From: Dehalococcoidia bacterium | GTDB taxonomy: Bacteria > Chloroflexota > Dehalococcoidia > Bin125 | Assembly: GCA_022825855.1 (NCBI GenBank) | Contig: JAJDWB010000013.1 | Location: forward strand, 268,928 to 332,927 | Direction: 5' to 3' | DNA length: 64,000 bases | Shown here: positions 32,648-41,997 of the stretch, piece by piece | Layout of the letters: every line of letters begins with the position of its first letter | Numbering within the stretch: the first letter of the stretch is position 1 | Translations under genes and position numbers: made by a program | Notes under the pieces: model-generated | The model's input: only the letters and a program-made list of their open reading frames with translations | Told to the model about the DNA's origin: nothing | Database searches by the model: none

Positions 32648-33592
32648 TTACTCCGCCGGAGCGGGCGCAAACACCGCGCCGACCCCAACGCCGTTAGCCG
32701 AGGCCCAGTCCGCGGCGGGCTGACGGTTGCGGCCGACCGCGAGCGTGTCGACGCGGACCGACCCGCCGTCGCCGCAGACGACGCTCATGCCGTTGCCGTC
32801 GATGGCGGCGATTTCGCCCGCTGCGCCGCCCGAGTGATCGGATCTGGTCGAGCCGAGCAGGGTGACGCGTTCGCCGTTGATCTCGCTCCAGGCGCCGGGA
32901 GCGCGGTCGGAGCCGCGGATGAAGTTATGCACGGTCTGTGCCGGCTGCGTCCAGTCGATCCGCGCGATGTCGCCCTCCCAGGGACCCTCGTAGGTCATGT
33001 CGTCTTCGTTCTGGACATGCCGCGGAGCCTGACCGGCCTCGACCAGCTTGACGGCCTCGGACATTGCCTCGACGCCGAGCGGGAAGAGGTATTCGCGGTA
33101 GACCTCGTTGAGGGTGGCGTCGGGTCCAATCGGACAGGATCGCTGCAGCAGGATCGGACCGGTGTCGATGCCTTCGTCGACCCAGAAGATCGTGACGCCG
33201 GTCATCGTGTCGCCCTGCAGGATGGCGTGATTGATGGCAGAGCGTCCGCGGTGCCTGGGCAAGATCGAGGGGTGGTACTGAATCGTCTTCCGCGCGGGGA
33301 AGTCGAGCACGCGAGTGGGAATGATCTGGGTAACGAAGGCCATCACGTTGAGGTCGGGATTCGTGGCCTCGTACTCGGCAACGACATCCTCGTCGACGAC
33401 GCCTCGCCGCTGCCAGCGGCGCGGCTGGACCAGGGTGATGTCGGCATCGCGGGCCGCCTGGGCGAGCGGGTCGGGCCGGCCGCCTTCGCGCTCGGGAGGA
33501 GTGAAAACGCCGACGATCTCGTGACCATCGGCGACCAGCCGCTCGAACACGGAAGCGCCAAAAGGAGCCTGTCCAATCAGGGCGATACGCAT
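32648..33592 (-). CDS. 10-formyltetrahydrofolate hydrolase/formyltransferase-like protein
   Basis: 314 residues with the formyltransferase N-domain (IALIGQAPFGASVF at start; IQYHPSILPRHRGRSAIN with the catalytic His; VDEGIDTGPILLQ) and a C-terminal OB-type domain. The stretch TYEGPWEGDIARIDW followed by HNFIRGSDRAPGAWSE matches the hydrolase domain of vertebrate 10-formyl-THF dehydrogenase (ALDH1L1) better than tRNA-Met formyltransferase. No aldehyde dehydrogenase domain follows. It may hydrolyse 10-formyl-THF or transfer formyl to a sugar or amine. It is the last gene of the long minus-strand cluster. Confidence 0.78.
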   Translation of the reverse strand: MRIALIGQAPFGASVFERLVADGHEIVGVFTPPEREGGRPDPLAQAARDADITLVQPRRWQRRGVVDEDVVAEYEATNPDLNVMAFVTQIIPTRVLDFPARKTIQYHPSILPRHRGRSAINHAILQGDTMTGVTIFWVDEGIDTGPILLQRSCPIGPDATLNEVYREYLFPLGVEAMSEAVKLVEAGQAPRHVQNEDDMTYEGPWEGDIARIDWTQPAQTVHNFIRGSDRAPGAWSEINGERVTLLGSTRSDHSGGAAGEIAAIDGNGMSVVCGDGGSVRVDTLAVGRNRQPAADWASANGVGVGAVFAPAPAE

Positions 33593-33642
33593 CGGTTCAT
33601 CCTCTCGTCTGCAACGCTGGCAGGTCTACGGCGTGCACAAGG

Positions 33643-34113
33643 TCATGGAGACGCGCGCCAGATGCGCGGCCGCTTGTTGGCGATGATGTCGTTGAACGTG
33701 GTGATCGAGACCCGCTCCAGACGCACCTTGAGCATCGCCGGAGCTCGCAGGTCGGGCCCGAAGAAGTCGTCAACGGTGTAGGGGAAGTGGGGCGCGATCT
33801 CGGCGATCTCGTCCGCGTCGTCGACCACAGCCGCCGACCCGGCCAGATTGAGATGACGGAAGTCGGAGGTCCAATGCAGCAGCTCGACCAGCGCGTTGGC
33901 CTGGACCTGTTCGGCCTTGGGAGAACCGGAGGAAGTGAGCACGTAAGCAATCATGTCAACGTACGTCGGGACGACCGGTCGCACGTGAGGCTGACGGCCC
34001 TCCACCGTCGCCAACAGCGCGATGGGGGCACTGTGGACGACATCGAGCGCCTCCGGCCAGAAGTCCGGAGCGTCTGCTGAGACGAGCTTGCCCGGCGTAG
34101 TTTCCGACGTCAC
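33643..34113 (-). CDS. Pyridoxamine 5'-phosphate oxidase-like split-barrel protein
   Basis: 156 residues of the FMN-binding split-barrel fold: IALLATVEGRQPHVRPVVP at the start of the barrel, SPKAEQVQANALVELLHW, LNLAGSAAVVDD, and MLKVRLERVSIT near the end. These proteins bind FMN, F420 or haem. With F420 genes in the same window an F420-linked role is possible but not shown; the residues do not decide the cofactor. GTG start with GGAGG six bases upstream. Confidence 0.78.
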   Translation of the reverse strand: MTSETTPGKLVSADAPDFWPEALDVVHSAPIALLATVEGRQPHVRPVVPTYVDMIAYVLTSSGSPKAEQVQANALVELLHWTSDFRHLNLAGSAAVVDDADEIAEIAPHFPYTVDDFFGPDLRAPAMLKVRLERVSITTFNDIIANKRPRIWRASP

Positions 34114-34155
34114 AGATCCTCCGAGCCGCTTGATGCGCCTGGACGCAGGTTAAGG

Positions 34156-34878
34156 CTAGTCCAGCGCTTGGGGATCCGAAGGATCGACTTCGCGCATGCG
34201 GCCGTCGCGCATGAGGAAGAGCCGTCCGGCGCGCCTGGCGATCTCCAGGTTGTGGGTGACCATCACGATCGTCTGACCGGCGCAATTCAGGTCTTCCAGC
34301 AGGCGGACGATTTCGTGCCCGGTCTGAGAATCAAGATTGCCGGTCGGCTCGTCGGCCAGGATCACATCTGGATCGTTGGCGAGCGCCCGGGCGATGGCCA
34401 CGCGCTGGCGTTCGCCGCCGGAGAGTTGCAGCGGGCGGTGCTCGAGCCGTTGTCCCAGTCCCACCGACTCCAACAGCTCCCTGGCGCGGGCGCGGCGTTT
34501 GCGCCGCGGCCAGCCGGCCAGCGCGAGCGCAATCTCGACGTTCTGGCGCGCGGTCAGCATCTGCAAGAGGTTGAACGCCTGGAAGACGAAACCTAGCGTC
34601 TTTAGCCGCAGCGCGGCGCGTTGCTCGCCGCCCAGGCCCTGCGCGGCTTGATCCTGAACCCGTACTTCGCCCGAGGTTGGCGAGTCGATCAGGCCGAGGA
34701 GTTGCAGCAGCGTCGATTTGCCCGAGCCCGACGGTCCCGCGATGGCGATGAAGTCGCCTCGGTGGATGTCCAGATTGAGCGGTTCCAGGGCGTGGATCGT
34801 CTGTCCGCCAAGGCGGTAGATGCGGGCCAGATTGCGGGCCGACAACAGCGGGGGGTGCTCTTCCGGTTTCGATCCCAC
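34156..34878 (-). CDS. ABC transporter ATP-binding protein (LolD/MacB type)
   Basis: 240 residues: Walker [11 protein letters not shown]-loop region [13 protein letters not shown], signature LSGGERQR, Walker [14 protein letters not shown], and switch His in MVTHNLE. Sequence style is that of the LolD/FtsE/MacB group, which drive lipoprotein extraction or export by mechanotransmission. It lies ten bases after the FtsX-like permease gene and serves it. Confidence 0.92.
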   Translation of the reverse strand: MGSKPEEHPPLLSARNLARIYRLGGQTIHALEPLNLDIHRGDFIAIAGPSGSGKSTLLQLLGLIDSPTSGEVRVQDQAAQGLGGEQRAALRLKTLGFVFQAFNLLQMLTARQNVEIALALAGWPRRKRRARARELLESVGLGQRLEHRPLQLSGGERQRVAIARALANDPDVILADEPTGNLDSQTGHEIVRLLEDLNCAGQTIVMVTHNLEIARRAGRLFLMRDGRMREVDPSDPQALD

Positions 34879-34888
34879 GACTGCCGCC

Positions 34889-36100
34889 TCACTCGTAGCG
34901 CAGGGCGATGATCGGGTCGACCTGCACCGCGCGCCAGGCGGGCATCACGGCGGCCAGCATCGAGCAGAAGCTGAGGATGCCGGCCGCGCCGTACTCGATT
35001 TCCCTGGAGCGCAATCCGGCCGCGTCGGGACCCAGGGCCTGGCGGATCACGACCCGCGACATCGGGACGCCAACCATGGAACCGGCGAGGGCGAATCCGG
35101 CCGACTCGGAGAGAATCAGCGAGAGCAACGCGCGCCTCGGCGCGCCGATGGCCCGGAGCGTGCCCAGCTCGCGCGTCCGTTCGAGGACCGACACGAACAT
35201 CACGATCGCGATCAACAGGGCCGCCACCGACACGGAGGTCCAGCGCACAACGTTGAAGAGCTGGTTGACGCGGTCTAGCAACTTGCGGGCGTTCTCGGCG
35301 AGTTGTTTGTCCGAGATCACCATCAGTTCGGCGTGATCGGACTCGATCAGGGACTGCAAGGGTTCGATGTCGGATGCCCGCCTGGGCGAGAGCAGCATGG
35401 CCGAGACTGCGTCCGGCTTCTGCAGCACCGTCTGGGCGCTCTCCAGAGGGACCAGCACCGCCGAGCGCAGCAACTGATTGGTCTCGGGCTCGATGATTCC
35501 CTGTACTTCGAACTCGTGACCGCGCACCGAGATGGTGCTACCCAGCGCGGCCAGGGCGATTGGTCCGACAGGAGAAGGCACCTCGGTGGTCGCGGTGGCC
35601 GCCGAGGCGAAGTGCCGCGCGGCGAGGACGCCGAGGATCGCCGGCGGGGCTGCGGTTGCGCCGTTGGGTTGGGGAAAGTCGATTCGTCCAGCGACTGCCT
35701 CGGCACCGCCGAGAAAGACATCCTCTTTGCCCTGTTCGATGCCGACCAGCAGCGCCTCGGGCGGCGCGGTCGGATAGGGCGGCGGCGCCAGCGAAGCGAA
35801 CGCCACCCTCGTCGAGCGTTCCGGATCGACGGCGGGCTGGGCGAGGACGGCCCGCGCCTCGGCGTTCGAGATGGTCGAGGAGATCGGAGGCCACTCGATG
35901 CCGGACATGCCCGCCAAGCCGCGCGACTGGACGAACAACACGCCGGTGAAGCGTTGGACCTGGAGATCGAGGTCATCGGTAATGAACCGCATCACGGTCG
36001 TGACCACGATGTAGAGGTTGACGCAGACGCCGAAGCCCAGCACGGTCAGTGCGCTGCGGAGCTTCTTGGTGAGGAGTTGTTGAATGGCCAGCGTGAGCAT
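34889..36100 (-). CDS. ABC transporter permease, FtsX/MacB type
   Basis: 403 residues from the ATG at 36100 (a TTG seven codons upstream is open but overlaps a TACGCT promoter-like hexamer). One N-terminal helix (AQQLLTKKL region then SALTVLGFGVCVNLYIVV), a large periplasmic domain with repeated references to small beta strands, then three helices at the C-terminus: VSVAALLIAIVMFVSVLE with RTRELGTLRAIGAPRR, a second near ESAGFALAGSMVGV, and the last before AVQVDPIIALRYE. The TRELGxLRAIGA motif is the FtsX coupling helix. Works with the downstream ATPase; substrate unknown. Confidence 0.88.
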   Translation of the reverse strand: MLTLAIQQLLTKKLRSALTVLGFGVCVNLYIVVTTVMRFITDDLDLQVQRFTGVLFVQSRGLAGMSGIEWPPISSTISNAEARAVLAQPAVDPERSTRVAFASLAPPPYPTAPPEALLVGIEQGKEDVFLGGAEAVAGRIDFPQPNGATAAPPAILGVLAARHFASAATATTEVPSPVGPIALAALGSTISVRGHEFEVQGIIEPETNQLLRSAVLVPLESAQTVLQKPDAVSAMLLSPRRASDIEPLQSLIESDHAELMVISDKQLAENARKLLDRVNQLFNVVRWTSVSVAALLIAIVMFVSVLERTRELGTLRAIGAPRRALLSLILSESAGFALAGSMVGVPMSRVVIRQALGPDAAGLRSREIEYGAAGILSFCSMLAAVMPAWRAVQVDPIIALRYE

Positions 36101-36107
36101 CGGACGT

Positions 36108-36113
36108 AGCGTA
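36108..36113 (-). promoter_or_regulatory. -10-like hexamer TACGCT before the permease start
   Basis: On the minus strand TACGCT is followed by seven bases and the ATG at 36100. This matches the leaderless spacing seen elsewhere in the window. No Shine-Dalgarno is seen. Confidence 0.35.
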
Positions 36114-36141
36114 TCGCGCAATCGCGCTCGGGCAGGCCAAC

Positions 36142-36981
36142 TCAGCTTCCGACGAAGATGCCGCCGTCGGGGTGGAGGATCTGTCCGGTGATGTAGCTCG
36201 ACTGGTCGCTCAGCAGGAAGAGGGCCGCCTCGGCGATGTCGGAGGGTTCACCGAGGCGGTTCAGGGGAATGCCCTCGATGCGCCGCTGACGGCGTTCTTC
36301 GTCGGTGGTCACGGCCAGCGTCATCGGCGTGTCGATCAGGCCCGGCGCGACCGTGTTGACGCGGATCTGGTTGGGCGCGAGTTCCAGCGCAAGACAGCGG
36401 GTCATCATCCAGACGCCGGCCTTGGACACGCAGTAGTCGGCCATGCCGCGGATTGGCGCCTTGGCTGCGCCCGAAGAGATGTTGACGATTGCGCCGCCCT
36501 CGCCCTGGTCGATCATCCGCCGGGCGACGGCGCGGTTGGTGAGCATCACGCCGGTCAGGTTGACCGCGAGGACTTTCTCCCAGTATTCGACCGGCTTGTG
36601 AATCACATGCCGTTGCGCGCCGCCGAGCAGGGGCTCGCCTTCGGTTACTTCGCCCGAGATGTAACCCGCGTGGGAGATGCCGGCTGCGGCGATGCACAGG
36701 TCGAGCCGGCCGAAATGTTCCAGCGCGGCCTCGGCCACGACGTCGCAGTCGGCTTCCCTGGTGACGTCGACGCCGACGTAGACGGCCTGTCCGCCGGCCG
36801 CTTCGACCATGGCCACGGTCTCTGCCCCGCGATCGTCGTCTGGCAGGCCGGCCACGATCACCGACGCGCCCTCGCGTCCCAGGCGGATCGAAGACTCGCG
36901 GCCCATGCCGCTCGCGCCTCCGGTGACCACGGCAACCTTGCCCTGGAAGCGATCCAGCGACTCTTCGGGTGGCAACGGCAT
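36142..36981 (-). CDS. Short-chain dehydrogenase/reductase (copy A)
   Basis: 279 residues of classical SDR type: VAVVTGGASGMGRES cofactor loop, CIAAAGISHAGY, NISSGAAKAPIRG with the catalytic Ser, YCVSKAG with Tyr-x3-Lys, and the end GGIFVGS. An acidic or neutral residue after strand two (VAGLPDD) suggests NAD(H). It is a close paralogue of the SDR at 41998, and the two flank the MacAB operon. It oxidises or reduces a secondary alcohol/ketone; substrate unknown. GGGAG precedes the ATG. Confidence 0.9.
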   Translation of the reverse strand: MPLPPEESLDRFQGKVAVVTGGASGMGRESSIRLGREGASVIVAGLPDDDRGAETVAMVEAAGGQAVYVGVDVTREADCDVVAEAALEHFGRLDLCIAAAGISHAGYISGEVTEGEPLLGGAQRHVIHKPVEYWEKVLAVNLTGVMLTNRAVARRMIDQGEGGAIVNISSGAAKAPIRGMADYCVSKAGVWMMTRCLALELAPNQIRVNTVAPGLIDTPMTLAVTTDEERRQRRIEGIPLNRLGEPSDIAEAALFLLSDQSSYITGQILHPDGGIFVGS

Positions 36982-37051
36982 GACTTGACTCCCTGAATCC
37001 GAAGGCGCGGCGTCCTACGCCGGCTGTTCGCCGACAAGATATCTGCTGACG

Positions 37052-38305
37052 CTATTCGTTGCGCAGAGCGGCGATCGGATCGACGATCGTGGCTCTCCAG
37101 GCTGGATAGAGTCCGCTGAGCAGACCGATACCGGCCGCCACGCCGAACGCGGCCGCGATCGACCAGGCCTGGATCACGGTGGTCATCTCCTGATCACCGA
37201 CCGTGCGTCCGTCGACCAGCAGCGACGCAACCACGCCCAGCACGATGCCGATCAGGCCGCCGATCACGCTGAGCGCCAGGGCCTCGGTCACAAACTGATT
37301 GACGATGTCGCGCGCCGTTGCCCCGACTGCACGCCTGATGCCGATTTCCCGCGTGCGCTCGGTGACAGAGACGAGCATGATGTTCATGACGCCGATGCCA
37401 CCCACCAGGAGGGAGATTCCGGCGATGCTTCCCAGGAGGATCGAGAGTGTGTTAGCCACTTCCGAGGCAGCGTCGAGCAGGTCGTCCTGGCTTTCGACCG
37501 TGAAGTCAGGTTCGGTGCGGTTGTGTCTGATGAGCAGCAGGTCGGTGAGCTGCTGCTTGAGTTCCTCGGTGTCGGCCCCGGGCGTCGCCTGTATGTCAAT
37601 CTGCGTGACGCGCGCCTCTCCGGTGGGCGTGTAGAGGAAGCGGAATCGGTTGGCGAGACCGAGCAAGGGGATGAAGACCTGATCGTCGGCCTCTGCCGCG
37701 CCGCCGACCGGCTCCAGCACGCCGATCACGGTGAAGGCGAATACGATCCGGCCGGCAAGGAAGGAGAGCCGCACTTCCTGACCGATCGGATCAACGCTGG
37801 GATAGAGCGTTTCGGCGACGCGCGAGCCGAGCACGGCGACCAGGCTTCCCGCCTCTTCGTGCAACGGCGCGATGAACGAACCGGTCGCGACTTCGAGGTC
37901 GCGGACTTCCGCGTAGTTGGAGAAGGTGAAGACCGACTGCGCGCCTACGTTGTTTGCGCCGGCGATCGCCTGGGTTTCCCCCGTGATGTGCGAGGTGACG
38001 GCCGAGATCGCAGGATTGCCGTTGGCGGCGATCGCCTGAGCGTCGGCGTGAGTCAAGGTGGTCGTCAAGACCGCCGCGCCGCCGCCCTGCTGGGTGGTCG
38101 CGGCCGCCGACGGCTCGATGAAGATCAGATCGGTGCCGAGGCCGCGGATCTGATCGCTGACGCCCTTCTGGGTGCCCTGCCCGACGGCGATGAGCGCGAT
38201 CACGGAGCTGACGCCGATCACGAGTCCAAGCAGCGTCAGCAGGCTGCGCAACCGATTGGCGACGATGGCCCGGACAGCGATTCGGATGGCATCGAAGAGG
38301 CTCAT
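37052..38305 (-). CDS. MacB-type ABC permease
   Basis: 417 residues. N-terminal helix ANRLRSLLTLLGLVIGVSSVIALIAVGQG, typical of MacB/YknZ, a periplasmic domain of about 230 residues, and three C-terminal helices with the coupling motif TERTREIGIRRAVGA. The end AWRATIVDPIAALRNE is also standard. It overlaps the ATPase gene by four bases (ATGA) and completes a three-gene exporter: adaptor, ATPase, permease. Such systems export lipids, peptides or antimicrobial molecules. Confidence 0.92.
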   Translation of the reverse strand: MSLFDAIRIAVRAIVANRLRSLLTLLGLVIGVSSVIALIAVGQGTQKGVSDQIRGLGTDLIFIEPSAAATTQQGGGAAVLTTTLTHADAQAIAANGNPAISAVTSHITGETQAIAGANNVGAQSVFTFSNYAEVRDLEVATGSFIAPLHEEAGSLVAVLGSRVAETLYPSVDPIGQEVRLSFLAGRIVFAFTVIGVLEPVGGAAEADDQVFIPLLGLANRFRFLYTPTGEARVTQIDIQATPGADTEELKQQLTDLLLIRHNRTEPDFTVESQDDLLDAASEVANTLSILLGSIAGISLLVGGIGVMNIMLVSVTERTREIGIRRAVGATARDIVNQFVTEALALSVIGGLIGIVLGVVASLLVDGRTVGDQEMTTVIQAWSIAAAFGVAAGIGLLSGLYPAWRATIVDPIAALRNE

Positions 38306-39012
38306 CGGATCGGCGCGCTTCCCTCGGCGTTTGCCGCGCCGCTCCGGCCCGTGTCCTCGATGATCTGGCCGTCTCGCATGCGCACGCTGCGATGGGCAAA
38401 GGCCGCGACTTCCGGCTCATGCGTGACAAGGATCAGGGTCATGCCTTGCTGATCGACGAGATCGCTGAGCAAGGTCATGACTTCGTGGCCGGTGGCGGTG
38501 TCCAGCGCGCCGGTCGGCTCGTCGGCGAGGACGACCAACGGATCGACCACTAACGAACGCGCGATCGCGACTCGCTGTTGCTCGCCTCCCGAGAGCTGGG
38601 TCGGCGTGTGTCCGATCCGATCGGCCAGGCCGACCCGGACCAGCGCCTCCGCCGCCCGGCGGCGTCTGTTTCGCACGCCCTGGTAGATCAACGGCAGTTC
38701 GACCTGTTCGAGTGCGTTCATTCTGGGCAGCAGCGAGTAGGACTGGAAGACGAAGCCGAAGGCGGAGCCGCGCAGCCGCGCCCGCGCGTGTTCGTCCAGC
38801 GCTGCCACGTCCCGACCTGAGAGCAGATAGGCGCCTTCGTCTGGCCGATCGAGCAAGCCGATGATGTTCATCATCGTGCTCTTGCCCGAGCCGGATTGGC
38901 CCATGATCGCGACGAACTCGCCGCGTTCAATCTCGAGATCCACGCCATCGAGCGCGTGGATTGCGGACTCGCCCGCGCGAAACGTCTTACGCACTCCCTG
39001 CAGGCGGATCAT
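38302..39012 (-). CDS. MacB-type ABC ATP-binding protein
   Basis: 236 residues: Walker [27 protein letters not shown], signature LSGGEQQR, Walker [13 protein letters not shown], and LVTHEPE. In MacB of proteobacteria this domain is fused to the permease; here it is a separate chain, as in Gram-positive YknY. The ATG overlaps the adaptor stop by one base (TGATG), so stoichiometric translation is likely. Confidence 0.93.
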   Translation of the reverse strand: MIRLQGVRKTFRAGESAIHALDGVDLEIERGEFVAIMGQSGSGKSTMMNIIGLLDRPDEGAYLLSGRDVAALDEHARARLRGSAFGFVFQSYSLLPRMNALEQVELPLIYQGVRNRRRRAAEALVRVGLADRIGHTPTQLSGGEQQRVAIARSLVVDPLVVLADEPTGALDTATGHEVMTLLSDLVDQQGMTLILVTHEPEVAAFAHRSVRMRDGQIIEDTGRSGAANAEGSAPIR

Positions 39013-41858
39013 CAGCCGCCTCCGGCTCTGCCCGCGCCACCGGCTCCGGGAAGTCCGCCGCCGAGGCCGCCAGCCGCGCCGCCCGACGGGAGTTGCGTCG
39101 CGCTGTAAGCGATGCCGTCCGAGTCGACCCCGACCAACACCGTGTCTCCCGAGGCCAGGCCCGAGAGGATCTCCACGTCGGTACCGTCCGACTCGCCGAT
39201 CTGGACTTCAATCCGTTCCCAGCCCGGCGGTTCGGATGTCGACACGGCCACAAAGAGCGCGCCCTCGATCTGTCGAACGGCTGAGGTCGGGAGCAAGACG
39301 GACTCGTCGCGCACGGCCGTGAGGAGGATGACGGTGGCGCTCATGCCGTCCACGGGAAGCTGCCGATCGTCGTCAATGGCTGCGCGTCCACCGGCCGCCG
39401 AAGCGCCGCCGCCACCGGTGAATCGCTCGAGCACGGCCCGCAACTGGGCTCGCTGTTCGTCGGTGATCTCAAACTCCTCAGGCAATTCGACGCCTTCGGG
39501 CAAGGGATCATCGTTGGCGATTGCCTGCACGACTTGCAAGACGGTCACGCCCTCCGGTAGATCGAGCGACTGGAGGAAAGCCTGGAATCGCGCCGCCTGC
39601 TGGGGATTCGCGCCTGCTCCGCCTCCCTCGCCCCCTGCTTGTGCGCCCTGCGCAGCTGCCGGTCTGGGTTCTGGAACCGTCACGCCCAGCGCCGTCAACT
39701 CGTCCCGAACCTGCTGGATCTCGGGCGGACTGAGCACCGTCGCCTCGACGGCGTAGGTCACCACGCCCTGCTCCACGTTGGGCACCCTGCTGATCGTCGT
39801 AATCTGCACCGGATACTGGACGCCCTCGATCGCATCGAACAGGGCAACCCCGACCTGCAGGTCGGCGAGCTCGAAGATCTCCGCCTCGGTGACGGTGAGA
39901 GAGACGATCACCTGGTCCGGTGTGCTGATTACGATCGCTGTGGCGCCCGAGCCAACGCGATCGCCGGGATTGACGTTGATCTGTTCGACCACGCCGGCGA
40001 ACGGCGCCTTGATCAATAGATCGTCCATGGCCGAGCGCGCCTGCTCGACCGAAATCTCTGCCAGCCGAACGTTCTCTTGCTGCTGGGCGATCGCGTTGCC
40101 GGTCGCGCCGGTCATCAACTCGTCATGACGCGCTCGGGCTTCGTCCAGCGACGATTGCGCGCCGAGCAAGGCCAACTCCGCTTCCAGGACATCCTCCTCG
40201 GTGGCCGGGGCCAACAGTTCGTCGAGGGTCGCCTGGGCGGCATCCTGGTGCGACCGCGCCGCTGTAAGCGACTGCTGCGCCTGGAAGACATCATCGGGAT
40301 CGGCATCGCCGAGCAGGTCGTCGAGTTCGGCCTGGGCGGCGTCAAGGCCGGCCTGCGCCGCAGCGACCGCCTGCTCGGCCCGGAACACGTCGTCGTCTTC
40401 CGCTGGCGAGAGGAGATCGTCAAGGTGTCCTTCGGCGACTTCGAGCGCACCACGCGCGGCGGCCACGGCCTGTTCCGCACGGTACAGCTCGGCGTCGGTC
40501 GGCGGCGCCACGAGTTCATCCAGTCTGGCCCGGGCTGCCGCGTGGGACGCCTGGGCTGCTTCGAAGGACTCTCTGGCCTGTTCGACTGCATCCGGGTCCG
40601 GATCCAGCAGCGCGTCCAACCGAGCCTCGGCGGCCGCCAAGGCCGACACGGCTGCTTCGTAGGAGTTAGACGCCGTTTCCCAGCCGAGTTGGGCGCTGAT
40701 CAGCTCGCGGGCACGGCGTTCGAGCGTTGATCCGCTGTTCTCGGTCTTGGATTCAAGCAGTTCAATTTCCGACTCGGGCAATGGTGGAGGCGCGTCGCAG
40801 ATCTCCGGCAGGACCACGATGTCGTCGCAGAAATCCTCGTGGGCGCGCTCGAGGCGATACTCGGCGGCAGTGAGCGTCTCCTCGGCGTTGCTGACAGGCA
40901 CGCGGGCCTGGAGGGCGTTGGATCTCGCCGTCTCCAGTTCGGCGACGCTCGGCTCCTCCGTCAGCGCCGAGTACGCCTGCTCGGCGCTGAGCAGTTGCGA
41001 CGCAGCCGACGCGACTGCCTGCTCGGCGGTTGCGATCTCGGCAGCGCTCGGTTCATCGCTCAGCGATTCCAGCGATTCCTCGGCTTGCGACAGTTGTCCG
41101 CGCGCATTGGCGACTGCCTGCTCAGCCGAGGCGAGTTCCGTCGCAGTGGGCTCGCCGATCAGGTCGGCCAAGGCCTCCCGCGCGGCAGACAACTGTGATT
41201 CCGCGTTCGCGACCGCCTGGGTGGCTCGTGCGATCTGGGCGGCGGAGGCGTCCTCGGTCAGGTCGGCCAGAGCCTGGGCGGCATTCGAGACCTGGACCAG
41301 CGCATTGGCGAGCGCCTGTTCGGCGCCGGCGATGTCGCCCGGGTCAGGAGGGTTCTGCAGTTCGTCCAGCGCCGCGGCGGCGCTGACGAGCTGCGCCTCG
41401 GCGTTGGCGAGGCTGCGCTCGGAGGCGGCGATCTCCGCTGCCGATGCGCTCTCAAGCAGGTCTTCAAGCCGGAGCTGGGCCAGACGGAGCTGAATCTCGG
41501 CCGTCTCGAGTTGACGTTCGGCGTCGCTCGTATCCAGCCGTGCCAGCACATCTCCCTGAGCGACTTCGTCGCCGACTTGAGCCGCCACCTCCGCGACCTC
41601 GCCGCCCGCGGCGAAGCTGAGCGATGCCGTCTGTGCGGCCTCGGCCGAACCGGACAACTCGAGCGTGGTGGTCAGCCGACCGGAGGTGGCAGTGACGCGC
41701 TGGGGTTCGAAGACTGCTTCCTCTTCCTCGCCTTGAGTCAGGAACCAGGCCAGCACCGCGATCACGGCAACAGTAGCCAGCACCAGCAGGTAGAGGACAC
41801 GCCGGGGCCTGCGTCGTCCCCGCACGAGGGCATCGATATCAACGTCTTGTGTGCTCAA
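39012..41858 (-). CDS. Very long HlyD/MacA-type adaptor with twelve 33-residue coiled-coil repeats
   Basis: 948 residues, more than twice the usual 350-400 for MacA. One N-terminal helix (VLYLLVLATVAVIAVLAWFL, residues 21-40), half a lipoyl domain near 86-107, an ascending arm of six 33-residue repeats (phase residues at 143, 176, 209, 242, 275, 308), a tip with Cys343 and Cys354, a descending arm of six more (425, 458, 491, 524, 557, 590), the second lipoyl half (IKAPFAGVVEQINVNPG), a beta-barrel domain, and a Gly-rich C-terminus. Each repeat ends in a short acidic/Pro turn such as DEPS. The start is a TTG. It presumably bridges the exporter to a distant structure across a thick envelope. 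Confidence 0.85.
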   Translation of the reverse strand: MSTQDVDIDALVRGRRRPRRVLYLLVLATVAVIAVLAWFLTQGEEEEAVFEPQRVTATSGRLTTTLELSGSAEAAQTASLSFAAGGEVAEVAAQVGDEVAQGDVLARLDTSDAERQLETAEIQLRLAQLRLEDLLESASAAEIAASERSLANAEAQLVSAAAALDELQNPPDPGDIAGAEQALANALVQVSNAAQALADLTEDASAAQIARATQAVANAESQLSAAREALADLIGEPTATELASAEQAVANARGQLSQAEESLESLSDEPSAAEIATAEQAVASAASQLLSAEQAYSALTEEPSVAELETARSNALQARVPVSNAEETLTAAEYRLERAHEDFCDDIVVLPEICDAPPPLPESEIELLESKTENSGSTLERRARELISAQLGWETASNSYEAAVSALAAAEARLDALLDPDPDAVEQARESFEAAQASHAAARARLDELVAPPTDAELYRAEQAVAAARGALEVAEGHLDDLLSPAEDDDVFRAEQAVAAAQAGLDAAQAELDDLLGDADPDDVFQAQQSLTAARSHQDAAQATLDELLAPATEEDVLEAELALLGAQSSLDEARARHDELMTGATGNAIAQQQENVRLAEISVEQARSAMDDLLIKAPFAGVVEQINVNPGDRVGSGATAIVISTPDQVIVSLTVTEAEIFELADLQVGVALFDAIEGVQYPVQITTISRVPNVEQGVVTYAVEATVLSPPEIQQVRDELTALGVTVPEPRPAAAQGAQAGGEGGGAGANPQQAARFQAFLQSLDLPEGVTVLQVVQAIANDDPLPEGVELPEEFEITDEQRAQLRAVLERFTGGGGASAAGGRAAIDDDRQLPVDGMSATVILLTAVRDESVLLPTSAVRQIEGALFVAVSTSEPPGWERIEVQIGESDGTDVEILSGLASGDTVLVGVDSDGIAYSATQLPSGGAAGGLGGGLPGAGGAGRAGGG

Positions 41859-41997
41859 TGCAGCGCCGCCTCTTCCGTCTGTTCGTGCCGAGGGTCAATC
41901 TAGTGATGCGGCTGATGCCGCTCCAGCGAACGCTAGGGACCGTGCGTAATGTCGCAGTCAAGCGAGCGTGATTTCTGCTCAAACCGGACGGCGGGGA

